DNA of 64,000 bases from Filifactor villosus (GTDB taxonomy: Bacteria; Bacillota; Clostridia; Peptostreptococcales; Filifactoraceae): NCBI RefSeq assembly GCF_042652965.1, contig NZ_JBHSHL010000002.1:48721-112720 (forward strand). Direction: 5' to 3'. Position numbers and translations under genes: made by a program. Below the pieces are notes generated by a model. That model had not been told where the DNA came from, searched no databases, and saw only the letters and a list, made by a program, of their open reading frames with translations. Every line of letters starts with the position of its first letter. Positions within the stretch are counted from its first letter, which is position 1. Positions 52,801 through 59,925 of the stretch are shown in pieces.

Positions 52801-54624
52801 TTACATCGGATCTCGACCCTTATCCTTCGTAAAGAATAACCTCTGAACATTTTCTGCAATCTGCTGCGTTTTTTCACCGTCGTAAACATAGAGCTTATTG
52901 TTTGCTTCTCTGTGAACCTCCGTATTCGTCAGATACAATACCCTCCCCCCATCGGTAAAGTATGCATCATAGACATCTTTTGCGATGAACTTGCTTTCTC
53001 CCTTCGTATAGCTTTTCAGATGACCGTGTTCGATCCCGCGGTTCCATGTGGTAAAATACAGCAAGGTCTTTGTTTTTTCATCATAGTCCCAACGCTCGGT
53101 ATTGACGTCTTCATCTACTTTTTTGCCATCAACGTACAGGTCGCCGACGAATTCAGCCTTAAATTTAAAATAAATTTCCGTCCCGTCACCGAAGACATTT
53201 TTCCTTGTAGTCGACACATTGTCCGAAACAACTATCGGATCACTGACGCCGTCTTCGGACACCTCGACCCTATACAGATCCCCCTTGAGATATTGGCCAT
53301 CCACATTCTTGTAAAAGTACAGTCGTCGACCGGACGAATCAGCCGAAACAGTCTCCGCGACAACACCCGACATTGTCATCACCCTGTCCTTTATCGCCAC
53401 AAAATACGGAGTTGTTTTTTGAAATTCCTCAAAAACTTTATCCATGATCTCATAAAGATCGTATTCCTCATTCAACTCGGAAAGTTTTATTTTTGTAAAG
53501 GCTTTTGCATCATACTCCCTGAAAAACACCTGTGTCCGGTCCTGCATCACCCAACCGAACAAAGCGATATCCCACATAATACCGCTCGAAATCCACAGAC
53601 ATCGCTCATTGAGTTTGTGCGACTTTTCCCCGTCGAAATACCATAATGTATTGACTGTCCATCCATACTCATCCGCATCTTCCTCCGAAAGATTTTTTAT
53701 AAATTCTTTACGGGGTGAATCGGGTGCAACATCATCTTCGATCAGTTCATCCCAAGGGATTATTTTTTCGTCAGTCCGATAATACCCTTCGCCATTGTTG
53801 AGAAACCCGATCACGATAGCATTGTTCGCGATCTTTTCTTCCTTACCGGCATGGTAAAGATAGAGATTCTCTCCCCTTGAATACACAAATTTCGTAAGCT
53901 CTTCATTGCAGTAAACGATGTAATGAATGTTTTTCACAATTTTTTTCGGTTTTTCATTTTGAGATTTGACATACAGATCGGAATTCTCATCCAAAAAACA
54001 AATGTTTTTACCATCTCCGGAGATATAATATTCTCCGACATACTCTGAGAGTTTTTCCGATTTTTTCAGATCAAAGTCCCATCGATATAAGCCGCGCTCA
54101 TCCCCTTTCACATACAGCATATGCTCTTTGTCTGCGCTCGTCAGATATTCGCTTATGTTTTCATCGATGAACCGGGGTTTCTCATCCTCTTTATTCAAAG
54201 ACTTGTAGTACAACCGCATTTCTCCCGGATCGGAATGGTCTGCAAAAATAACGGCTTGATTTTTAAAGATCCGATCGATGTTGCTACTGACAGCATAGAC
54301 ATCCTCTCCCTCTGTTTTCAAGTATTGTTCGGTCAACTGCTCAGGCTGTACGCTATCCGTCTTCTCCAAATCGATGTATCGGATCTCGTTGTTTTGAAGA
54401 TAAAAGATATAGTCCGAGGCCGCCTCCTCGATAACTTCCTCCTCGTTGGACGACACCTCCTCCGGAGCCTCTGTCTTGCCGGAGGTCGCCTCCTGCGAAA
54501 CCTCTGTCTTGCTGCACGAGACCGGCCATAGGCCCATCAGTATCACAAGCACCAATGTAACAAGTCGATAAAAGTACTTTTTTCTGAACAAACAGCGTTT
54601 TTGTTTCATAGGATCGCCTTTCAT
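52801..54624 (-). CDS. large lipoprotein with repeated beta-strand blades, unknown
   Basis: A 607-residue exported lipoprotein. The signal sequence (RLVTLVLVILMGLWPVSC) ends in a lipobox with Cys37, followed by a Ser/Thr/Glu-rich linker (about 40-70). The rest consists of recurring short blocks such as DYIFYLQNNEIRYID, LYYKSLNKEDEK, LYVKSQNEKPKKIVKNI and RLYFYKNVDGQYLKGDLYRVE. This is typical of beta-propeller-like surface proteins. AAAGGAGGAAAAG precedes the first ATG; a second ATG five codons later is possible. No enzymatic motif was seen. Confidence 0.65.
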   Translation of the reverse strand: MKGDPMKQKRCLFRKKYFYRLVTLVLVILMGLWPVSCSKTEVSQEATSGKTEAPEEVSSNEEEVIEEAASDYIFYLQNNEIRYIDLEKTDSVQPEQLTEQYLKTEGEDVYAVSSNIDRIFKNQAVIFADHSDPGEMRLYYKSLNKEDEKPRFIDENISEYLTSADKEHMLYVKGDERGLYRWDFDLKKSEKLSEYVGEYYISGDGKNICFLDENSDLYVKSQNEKPKKIVKNIHYIVYCNEELTKFVYSRGENLYLYHAGKEEKIANNAIVIGFLNNGEGYYRTDEKIIPWDELIEDDVAPDSPRKEFIKNLSEEDADEYGWTVNTLWYFDGEKSHKLNERCLWISSGIMWDIALFGWVMQDRTQVFFREYDAKAFTKIKLSELNEEYDLYEIMDKVFEEFQKTTPYFVAIKDRVMTMSGVVAETVSADSSGRRLYFYKNVDGQYLKGDLYRVEVSEDGVSDPIVVSDNVSTTRKNVFGDGTEIYFKFKAEFVGDLYVDGKKVDEDVNTERWDYDEKTKTLLYFTTWNRGIEHGHLKSYTKGESKFIAKDVYDAYFTDGGRVLYLTNTEVHREANNKLYVYDGEKTQQIAENVQRLFFTKDKGRDPM

Positions 54625-54661
54625 CTTTTCCTCCTTTACTTTTTTCGTACAACATCCATCT

Positions 54662-54765
54662 TATACTGTTCTTCGTTTAAAATACAGGGTATACAAACTT
54701 ATCATTGCCAAAAAACAATTTGGATCATGAGATTCTTCAAAGTATACAACATGATATTTTAATTA
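54662..54765 (+). repeat. repeat family C copy, right end truncated
   Basis: ATACTGTTCTTCGTTTAAAA to ATTTTAATTAGG, fused to a B copy. The same truncated C end occurs at 5722. Confidence 0.65.
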
Positions 54766-54907
54766 GGAAAACACCGCACAAAAATAAGTTTCTGATTTTT
54801 GCCTACTTCTATAAAATACGAAGATCTGTCATATCAATATTTTTAAAAATTTCATCTTTCGTATAAAATTGGTTTTATGTTGATTTTTCGAATTTTGCGG
54901 TATCTCC
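54765..54907 (-). repeat. repeat family B copy
   Basis: GGAAAACACCGCACAAAAATA to CGAATTTTGCGGTATCTCC. Confidence 0.8.
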
Positions 54908-54909
54908 AT

Positions 54910-55025
54910 AACACTATCCACCAATAGAAATATGGATATATCCATTTTTGACTGTGAAAAATTATTTTTTCTTCTATGGATAACAGATGATTTATATCTA
55001 CAACCCAAAGGAATTCCAGTATTAT
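54910..55025 (-). repeat. repeat family A copy (reverse)
   Basis: CACTATCCACCAATAGAAAT to AATTCCAGTATTATG. The ends are decayed. Confidence 0.7.
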
Positions 55026-55136
55026 GCCGCTGTAACGGTACATCGAAATTCGTAACTTTGACATGAACTCCTTTGATTTATAAAGATAAAAAGATAAGGT
55101 TAAAAGTATATTTATGAGATTACTTGAAAAATGAAA

Positions 55137-55192
55137 AACCTGCGAGATACCCTTGTAAAACAGAGGAGGTTTTATACGAGTATCTCACAGTT
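55137..55192 (+). mobile_element. solo IS end / leader hairpin relic
   Basis: GCGAGATAC, then TAAAACAGAGGAGGTTTTA, then GTATCTCACAG matches the leader of the truncated transposase at 59628-59668. It forms an inverted repeat. No transposase follows, so it looks like a leftover end or an internally deleted copy of that IS. Confidence 0.5.
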
Positions 55193-55236
55193 TTTACTTT
55201 TTGTAAATAATTGTATAGACACGTTCCGGCATCAGT

Positions 55237-55324
55237 CCACAAAATACGGAAATTTGTCATATCAACATTTTCGAGAGTTTGATTCTTCTTATAAATGACA
55301 CTTTTTCAATTGTTCAGCATCGCC
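55237..55324 (-). repeat. half B repeat
   Basis: ACGGAAATTTGTCATATCAA to TTGTTCAGCATCGCC. It ends 19 nt from the thiME stop codon. Confidence 0.5.
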
Positions 55325-55342
55325 CTTTTTCAAGTTCCGGTA

Positions 55343-56773
55343 TCAAAGCCGTATCTTCTCCTTTAACTCCCGGGCGGATTTTTTGACATCGGGGGAAGAG
55401 AAGATCGCCGAGATCACTGCGATCCCGTCAAGGTTTTTGCCCTCCAGCAGAGGAAGGTTGTCTCCGTTGATCCCTCCGATCGCCACAACGGGAAGATCGA
55501 TATTGTCCGTGATCTTTCCGAGTTCTTCCATCGACAAGGCATGGGTATCGGACTTGGATAAGGTGGCAAAGAGAGCGCCCACTCCGATATAATCCGCACC
55601 GGACTCACAAGCTTCACGAGCCTCCCTGAGGTTGTGGGCGGAGAGACCTATGATCTTGTCGCCAAGCAGCCTCCGCGCTTCTTCGATCTTCACATCCTCA
55701 CGGCCGAGATGAACGCCGTCGGCTCCCACAGCCTTCGCTACATAGGGATCGTCATTTATGATCAGAGGGATGCCGTAACGATCGCAGAGGTTCTTTACGC
55801 GAACGGCGAGCTGTTTCAACTCCTCTCCCTTCAACTTTTTTTCCCTTAATTGTAGGAGGGTAATTCCGCCTTTCATTGCCTGCTCCAATTTGGCGAAGTA
55901 TTCCTTTGTTTCCGAGTACTCCGGTGTGATTGCATAGAAGAAGAGGTTTCTTCGAATACCGTTCATCTCCTTCAGTCTGATATGTTTCTCCACCTCTTGG
56001 GTCCTCATCGTACTTAGGGCATCCATCATCGAGGTTTTCATACTTCCGGTTCCTCCGCCGACCTCTTCGGCACGTGTACGGGCAAGTTGTCCGGATATCC
56101 CCATCATCGCACAGGCGAGAAGGGTCGCTTCCATCTCCTTCCCTGGATTTGCCCCGATACATGCCCCAATCAGTCCCGACAGCATACAACCGACACCTGT
56201 GATCCTCGTCATCCTTTCATCTCCGTTTCTTATAAGGTAGAGACGATCTCCTTTTGCGATGATATCTTCCTTTCCGGTAATCACGGCGATGCAACCGTAT
56301 TTCTCGGATATTTTTTTTGCAAGCTCCATCCGTCCTTCTCGGTTCTTATTCTCGTCTTCAAAGGCATCCACTCCTTTGCTTCTCGTCTTCTTCCCACAGA
56401 TCGCAAGCATCTCCGAGTAATTTCCCTTAATTACGGTAACATCCACCTCTCGAATGAGTTTGAGGACGGATCCCTGTCGAAATTTTGATGCCATACAACC
56501 GACGGGGTCGAGAATGACGGGGACGCCTTGCCTATTCGCCGTCTTTCCCGCCACCATCATACTGATGAGTTTTTCCGCACTGAGCATACCTGTATTGAGG
56601 ACCAGAGCGGAGGATCGTGCCGTGATATCCTCGACCTCCTCGATGTAGTCCGCCATTATGGGCACTCCTCCGATGGCAAGCACAGCATTTGCAACATCGT
56701 TTGCCGTGACGGGATTGGTCATGCAGTGAACACAGGGTCGTTGTCGCTCGACCCGCTCCAAAAGTTCTCGCAT
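55343..56773 (-). CDS. ThiM-ThiE fusion: hydroxyethylthiazole kinase / thiamine-phosphate synthase
   Basis: A 476-residue bifunctional enzyme. Residues 1-265 are ThiM: PCVHCMTNPVTANDVANAVLA, ILDPVGCMASKFRQ, and the kinase anion hole region TRITGVGCMLSGLIGA. Residues about 275-476 are ThiE: FYAITPEYSET, LLQLREKKL, IINDDPYVAKAVGADGVHLG, VGALFATLSKSD and VAIGGIN. One chain thus phosphorylates salvaged thiazole and joins it to HMP-PP to make thiamine phosphate. The ATG at 56773 has AGGAGGGAGGAT upstream; a TTG further up overlaps that site. It follows thiC by 10 nt. Confidence 0.93.
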   Translation of the reverse strand: MRELLERVERQRPCVHCMTNPVTANDVANAVLAIGGVPIMADYIEEVEDITARSSALVLNTGMLSAEKLISMMVAGKTANRQGVPVILDPVGCMASKFRQGSVLKLIREVDVTVIKGNYSEMLAICGKKTRSKGVDAFEDENKNREGRMELAKKISEKYGCIAVITGKEDIIAKGDRLYLIRNGDERMTRITGVGCMLSGLIGACIGANPGKEMEATLLACAMMGISGQLARTRAEEVGGGTGSMKTSMMDALSTMRTQEVEKHIRLKEMNGIRRNLFFYAITPEYSETKEYFAKLEQAMKGGITLLQLREKKLKGEELKQLAVRVKNLCDRYGIPLIINDDPYVAKAVGADGVHLGREDVKIEEARRLLGDKIIGLSAHNLREAREACESGADYIGVGALFATLSKSDTHALSMEELGKITDNIDLPVVAIGGINGDNLPLLEGKNLDGIAVISAIFSSPDVKKSARELKEKIRL

Positions 56774-56783
56774 ATCCTCCCTC

Positions 56784-58088
56784 CTAATCCGCAAGTTTGA
56801 TTTTTTCTCCGCTTAAAATACGGTTGGTCGTCCTCATGGCGCACATTTTTCCGCACATGGTGCAACTGTCCCTCTCACTTGGAGGCTTGGACTCAAAGTA
56901 CTCCCGCGCCTTCTTGGGATCGAGTGCGTAGGAGAACATTTCCTCCCAGTCGATCCGTCTTCGTGCATCGCTCATCCTGTCATCAATGTCCCGTGCTCCT
57001 TCCAAACCCTTTGCAATATCACCCGCATGTGCCGCGATCCTACAAGCGATGATTCCATCGCGCACATCCTGAAGGTCGGGCAGCCTCAGGTGCTCCGCCG
57101 GTGTGACATAGCAGAGAAAATCCGCTCCCGCACTTGCAGCGACCGCTCCTCCAATCGCAGAGGTGATATGGTCGTAGCCCGGTGCGATATCGGTCACGAG
57201 AGGCCCTAATACATAGAAGGGCGCCTCGTGGCAGAGACGTTTCTGGAGGATGACATTCGCCTTGATCTCATTGAGAGCCATGTGACCCGGACCTTCTATC
57301 ATGACCTGGACGTTTTTCTCCCATGCCTTCCTGGTGAGGATTCCAAGCTCTATCAGCTCCGATATCTGAGCCGCATCGGTGCTGTCGTGTGTGCTTCCGG
57401 GACGGAGCGCATCTCCCAAAGATATGGTCACGTCGTAGCGGTAGAGGATGTCCAAAAGTTTTTCATAGTGCTCATAGAAGGGATTTTCGTTACCCGTCAT
57501 CTCCATCCATGCAAAAAGGAGGGAGCCTCCCCTCGATACGATGTTGGTAATTCGCTCGGACGATTTGAAGGCTTCTACCGCCCTTCGATTGATCCCCGCG
57601 TGAATCGTCATAAAGTCTACCCCTTGCTTGGCGTGGTGTTCCACAACCTCAAGAAAGTCCTCCGCAGTGATATCTTCCAATTCTTTTTCCAAATATCCGA
57701 CAGCATCGTACATCGGGACCGTCCCTATCATCGCAGGAGAAAAGTCGATGAGTTCGCCTCGAAACTTGTTCGTCTTTCCGTAATTGGACAAGTCCATGAT
57801 CGACTCTGCGCCGAGCTCTATGGCCAACTTGACCTTCTCAAACTCCTCGGTATAATCGGGACAGTCCCCCGAAACCCCGAGATTTACATTGATCTTGGTC
57901 TTGAGACCCTTGCCCACCCCTTCGGCGCTCAGCGCTTTGTGATTAATGTTTGCGGGAATTGCTACCTTTCCCTGTGCAACGTAGCTCATCAGGAGCTGTA
58001 CATCGATGTTTTCCTTTTGTGCCACCGTTTTCATCTGCTCGGTTATGATCCCCTTTTTTGCCGCTTCCATCTGCGTCTTATAACTCAT
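56784..58088 (-). CDS. thiC: phosphomethylpyrimidine synthase ThiC
   Basis: A 434-residue radical-SAM-type HMP-phosphate synthase that converts aminoimidazole ribotide to HMP-P. It carries the family blocks KINVNLGVSGDCPDY, SIMDLSNYGKTNKFR, GTVPMYDAVG, MTIHAGINRRAVE, ALRPGSTHDSTDAAQ, MIEGPGHMALNEI and the C-terminal cluster motif CTMCGKMCAMR, which holds 4Fe-4S. At about 434 residues it is the short bacterial form. The ATG at 58088 follows the thiW stop after one base, with GGGAGG upstream inside thiW. Confidence 0.97.
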   Translation of the reverse strand: MSYKTQMEAAKKGIITEQMKTVAQKENIDVQLLMSYVAQGKVAIPANINHKALSAEGVGKGLKTKINVNLGVSGDCPDYTEEFEKVKLAIELGAESIMDLSNYGKTNKFRGELIDFSPAMIGTVPMYDAVGYLEKELEDITAEDFLEVVEHHAKQGVDFMTIHAGINRRAVEAFKSSERITNIVSRGGSLLFAWMEMTGNENPFYEHYEKLLDILYRYDVTISLGDALRPGSTHDSTDAAQISELIELGILTRKAWEKNVQVMIEGPGHMALNEIKANVILQKRLCHEAPFYVLGPLVTDIAPGYDHITSAIGGAVAASAGADFLCYVTPAEHLRLPDLQDVRDGIIACRIAAHAGDIAKGLEGARDIDDRMSDARRRIDWEEMFSYALDPKKAREYFESKPPSERDSCTMCGKMCAMRTTNRILSGEKIKLAD

Positions 58089-58089
58089 C

Positions 58090-58590
58090 CTACAATCCTC
58101 CCTCGATTTTTGTGTAAAACATCCCCGTCTTCTCCAGCGAAATGATACCTGCAAGCCCTATCAGAGCTCCCGCCGCCGAACTCATGGAGAAGGGGATAAC
58201 GAAACTAAGCAGTGCGACCTCCTTGGATAAGAGCAGAGCCGCAACGGGATAGGCGATGATCGCACCCAATAGGCCCGTACCGATCAACTCTCCGACAAAG
58301 GCCGCTCCCAAACAGCGATACCTTCGATACAGGACTCCCGCAAGACACGCACCCACCATACTTCCCGGAAACGCAAGAAGGGATCCCGTGCCCGCCGATA
58401 CGCGGATCACTGAAGTTGCAAAGGCGGTCAGCACCGCATAGAACGGACCGAGCATCACCGCCGCAACGAGGTTTATCATATGTTGCACGGGAAACACCTT
58501 TGAGACTCCGACAGGGATATAAAATCCCGAGAGTACGACTCCGACTGCTACGAAAAGACTCGCAACCGAAAGTTTTTTTGTGTTGGACAT
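58090..58590 (-). CDS. thiW: ECF transporter S component ThiW (thiazole uptake)
   Basis: A 166-residue integral membrane protein with six predicted helices, of the ThiW family: VGVSKVFPVQHMINLVAAVMLGPFYAVL, then GSLLAFPGSMVGACLAGVLYRR. This is the substrate-binding part of an energy-coupling-factor transporter, thought to import hydroxyethylthiazole. The shared ECF ATPases and T-component are not in the window. The pairing with ThiM fits a strain that makes HMP but salvages thiazole. It is first in the operon; the ATG has GAGGAGAGGAAG upstream. Confidence 0.92.
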   Translation of the reverse strand: MSNTKKLSVASLFVAVGVVLSGFYIPVGVSKVFPVQHMINLVAAVMLGPFYAVLTAFATSVIRVSAGTGSLLAFPGSMVGACLAGVLYRRYRCLGAAFVGELIGTGLLGAIIAYPVAALLLSKEVALLSFVIPFSMSSAAGALIGLAGIISLEKTGMFYTKIEGGL

Positions 58591-58730
58591 AAGTTCTTCC
58601 TCTCCTCGGGAGGATAATATTTGCAGTATGTAAAGAGAAGAAACACACGGACATCTACACTCTTTGATCGGAGCATACTATATGCTGAAATTGACCGGTG
58701 GACTTTGAGATATATACTAATCATCAAAAA

Positions 58731-58844
58731 CGATAGCTATCCTCCAACGGAAAGTATAGATAGATCTATTTTTCGACCACGAAAAATGGTTTTATCTTCT
58801 ATGGGTCGCAATCGTTGATACCCACAACTCAAAGCACAGCATCG
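58731..58844 (-). repeat. repeat family A copy (reverse), between riboswitch and thiW
   Basis: CTATCCTCCAACGGAAAGTA, GACCACGAAAAATGG, ACCCACAACTCAAAG. The ends are decayed. Confidence 0.65.
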
Positions 58845-58861
58845 TTTTCATTCGAAAAACA

Positions 58862-58950
58862 AGGTTCTTAAACGTCTCTGTTTCAAAGGCTTTCTTCAAT
58901 CTCTAAAACAAGAGAAAAAACCACAGTGTCCCTTTGTGAGGTACTTCCAT
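58862..58950 (+). repeat. half B repeat
   Basis: CAAGGTTCTTAAACGTCTCT to CCTTTGTGAGGTACTTCC. Confidence 0.5.
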
Positions 58951-59018
58951 AGCCCCCAAATTGTTTTTCGATAATTATATACTCTGTATACCCGGTGTTT
59001 CAAACGGAAAATAGTATA
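58951..59018 (-). repeat. half C repeat (reverse)
   Basis: AAATTGTTTTTCGATAATTA, then TATACCCGGTGTTTCAAAC, then GGAAAATAGTAT. Confidence 0.6.
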
Positions 59019-59020
59019 AA

Positions 59021-59275
59021 GAAAACACCGCACAATTCAAAAAATCATTGTAATACTATTCTCCAGTAGAAGTATGGACGCATCTGTTTTTCAACCACGA
59101 AAAACTGTTTTAACTTCTATGGGTCCACGGATTGTTTATGTCCATAACTCAAAAGAATAATAGTATAAAATCGCTGTATATGAATGTTGAATTTTTTGAA
59201 AGTGTTGATTTGACAAAATTTCATTTCTTACAATTTCATAAGAAAATCAAAATTTTACATTTGTGCGGCATTGTC
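59021..59275. repeat. composite repeat: A nested inside B (second copy)
   Basis: B left end GAAAACACCGCACAATTC, A copy at 59052-59166, then AAAATCGCTGTATATGAA and the B right end TTTGTGCGGCATTG. The internal junctions are the same as at 34191-34441. Confidence 0.8.
59052..59166 (-). repeat. repeat family A copy nested in B (reverse)
   Basis: ATACTATTCTCCAGTAGAAG to GAATAATAGTATA. Confidence 0.85.
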
Positions 59276-59339
59276 TAAACATAAGATAGGATCACAGGAA
59301 AGCACCGATGTATGGTCGATCCTCCTGCCTCATCAACGA

Positions 59340-59372
59340 AAAAAAGCGCCCTAAAAACGGGCGCAATAATCC
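59340..59372 (-). terminator. riboswitch-associated terminator
   Basis: On the minus strand GCGCCC pairs with GGGCGC around GTTTTTA, followed by seven Ts. It lies 7 nt after the TPP aptamer, the classic layout of transcriptional control. Confidence 0.85.
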
Positions 59373-59378
59373 GATAGA

Positions 59379-59455
59379 TTCCCTACGTTGGCATTATCCA
59401 AATCAGGTACGGTCGAAACCTCTGTTTCCTCTCAGCCTGCATCCAAGCTCCCGAA
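59379..59455 (-). ncRNA. TPP riboswitch (THI element) aptamer
   Basis: On the minus strand GGCTGAGAGGAAAC and, further on, ACCTGATTTGGATAATGCC followed by AACGTAGGGAA are the conserved halves of the thiamine-pyrophosphate aptamer. The opening side reads TTCGGGAGCTTGG and can pair with the closing GGGAA side only partly. A consensus promoter stands just upstream and a terminator just downstream. The next gene on this strand is thiW, 750 nt away across repeats. High thiamine pyrophosphate should end transcription before the thi operon. Confidence 0.93.
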
Positions 59456-59464
59456 TATACCTTG

Positions 59465-59493
59465 ATTATATCGAAAGAAACCGCAGTTGTCAA
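59465..59493 (-). promoter_or_regulatory. consensus promoter of the thi transcript
   Basis: On the minus strand TTGACA (59493-59488), 17 nt, TATAAT (59470-59465). The TPP aptamer begins about 10 nt downstream. Confidence 0.88.
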
Positions 59494-59599
59494 ACAGAAG
59501 TATATCGTTGGGAGGATACTGAGAGAATTATCGGGAAAACCAAGTTCTCAAATTTTTAGTCAATTTTCTTTTAAAAATTTTTTTGAAAATCTAGATCGT

Positions 59600-59890
59600 G
59601 TCTACGCAATACTTTACAAAACGTAAAAAATGTGAGATACTCGTATAAAACAGAGGAGGTTTTATACGATGGAACAACTACAAAATAGGCATGATTTAAC
59701 CGATGCACAGTGGAATAGAATTGAACCGATTATCAAACAGCACTTAAATAAACGTGGCGGTTCAAATGCCAATGACAACAGAGTATTTGTCAACGCCAGT
59801 GATTCTTCTTTGCTAAATGGTCTGCAAACTTTATTTTACCAAAGGAATTGATCTATGGATTATTTTTTATTCAGTTGTTCAATTTCATTT
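59600..59890 (+). mobile_element. decayed IS5-type insertion sequence
   Basis: Contains the leader GAGATACTCGTATAAAACAG, the ribosome-binding site AGAGGAGG and the first third of a transposase, then non-matching sequence. The same leader occurs alone at 55137. Confidence 0.55.
59669..59851 (+). pseudogene. N-terminal fragment of an IS5-family transposase
   Basis: Residues 1-43 (HDLTDAQWNRIEPIIKQHL, then NDNRVFVNA) match the N-terminal DUF4096 domain of IS5-type transposases. There the following residues should read on into AILWVLRTGAPWRDLP; here the frame continues with unrelated SDSSLLNGLQTLFYQRN and stops. The catalytic domain is absent. An internal deletion explains this better than a frameshift. 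Confidence 0.65.
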
Positions 59891-59925
59891 TACAACTTAC
59901 CAATATAAACCCCCAAACTAAACTT

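Noticed and set aside
58591..58730. TPP riboswitch directly upstream of thiW
   Set aside because: The conserved CTGAGA and CTGGATAATGCC-type elements are absent here. They were found instead at 59379-59455.
59308..59559. 83-codon plus-strand frame
   Set aside because: It is antisense to the TPP riboswitch, its terminator and promoter, and has no start signal.
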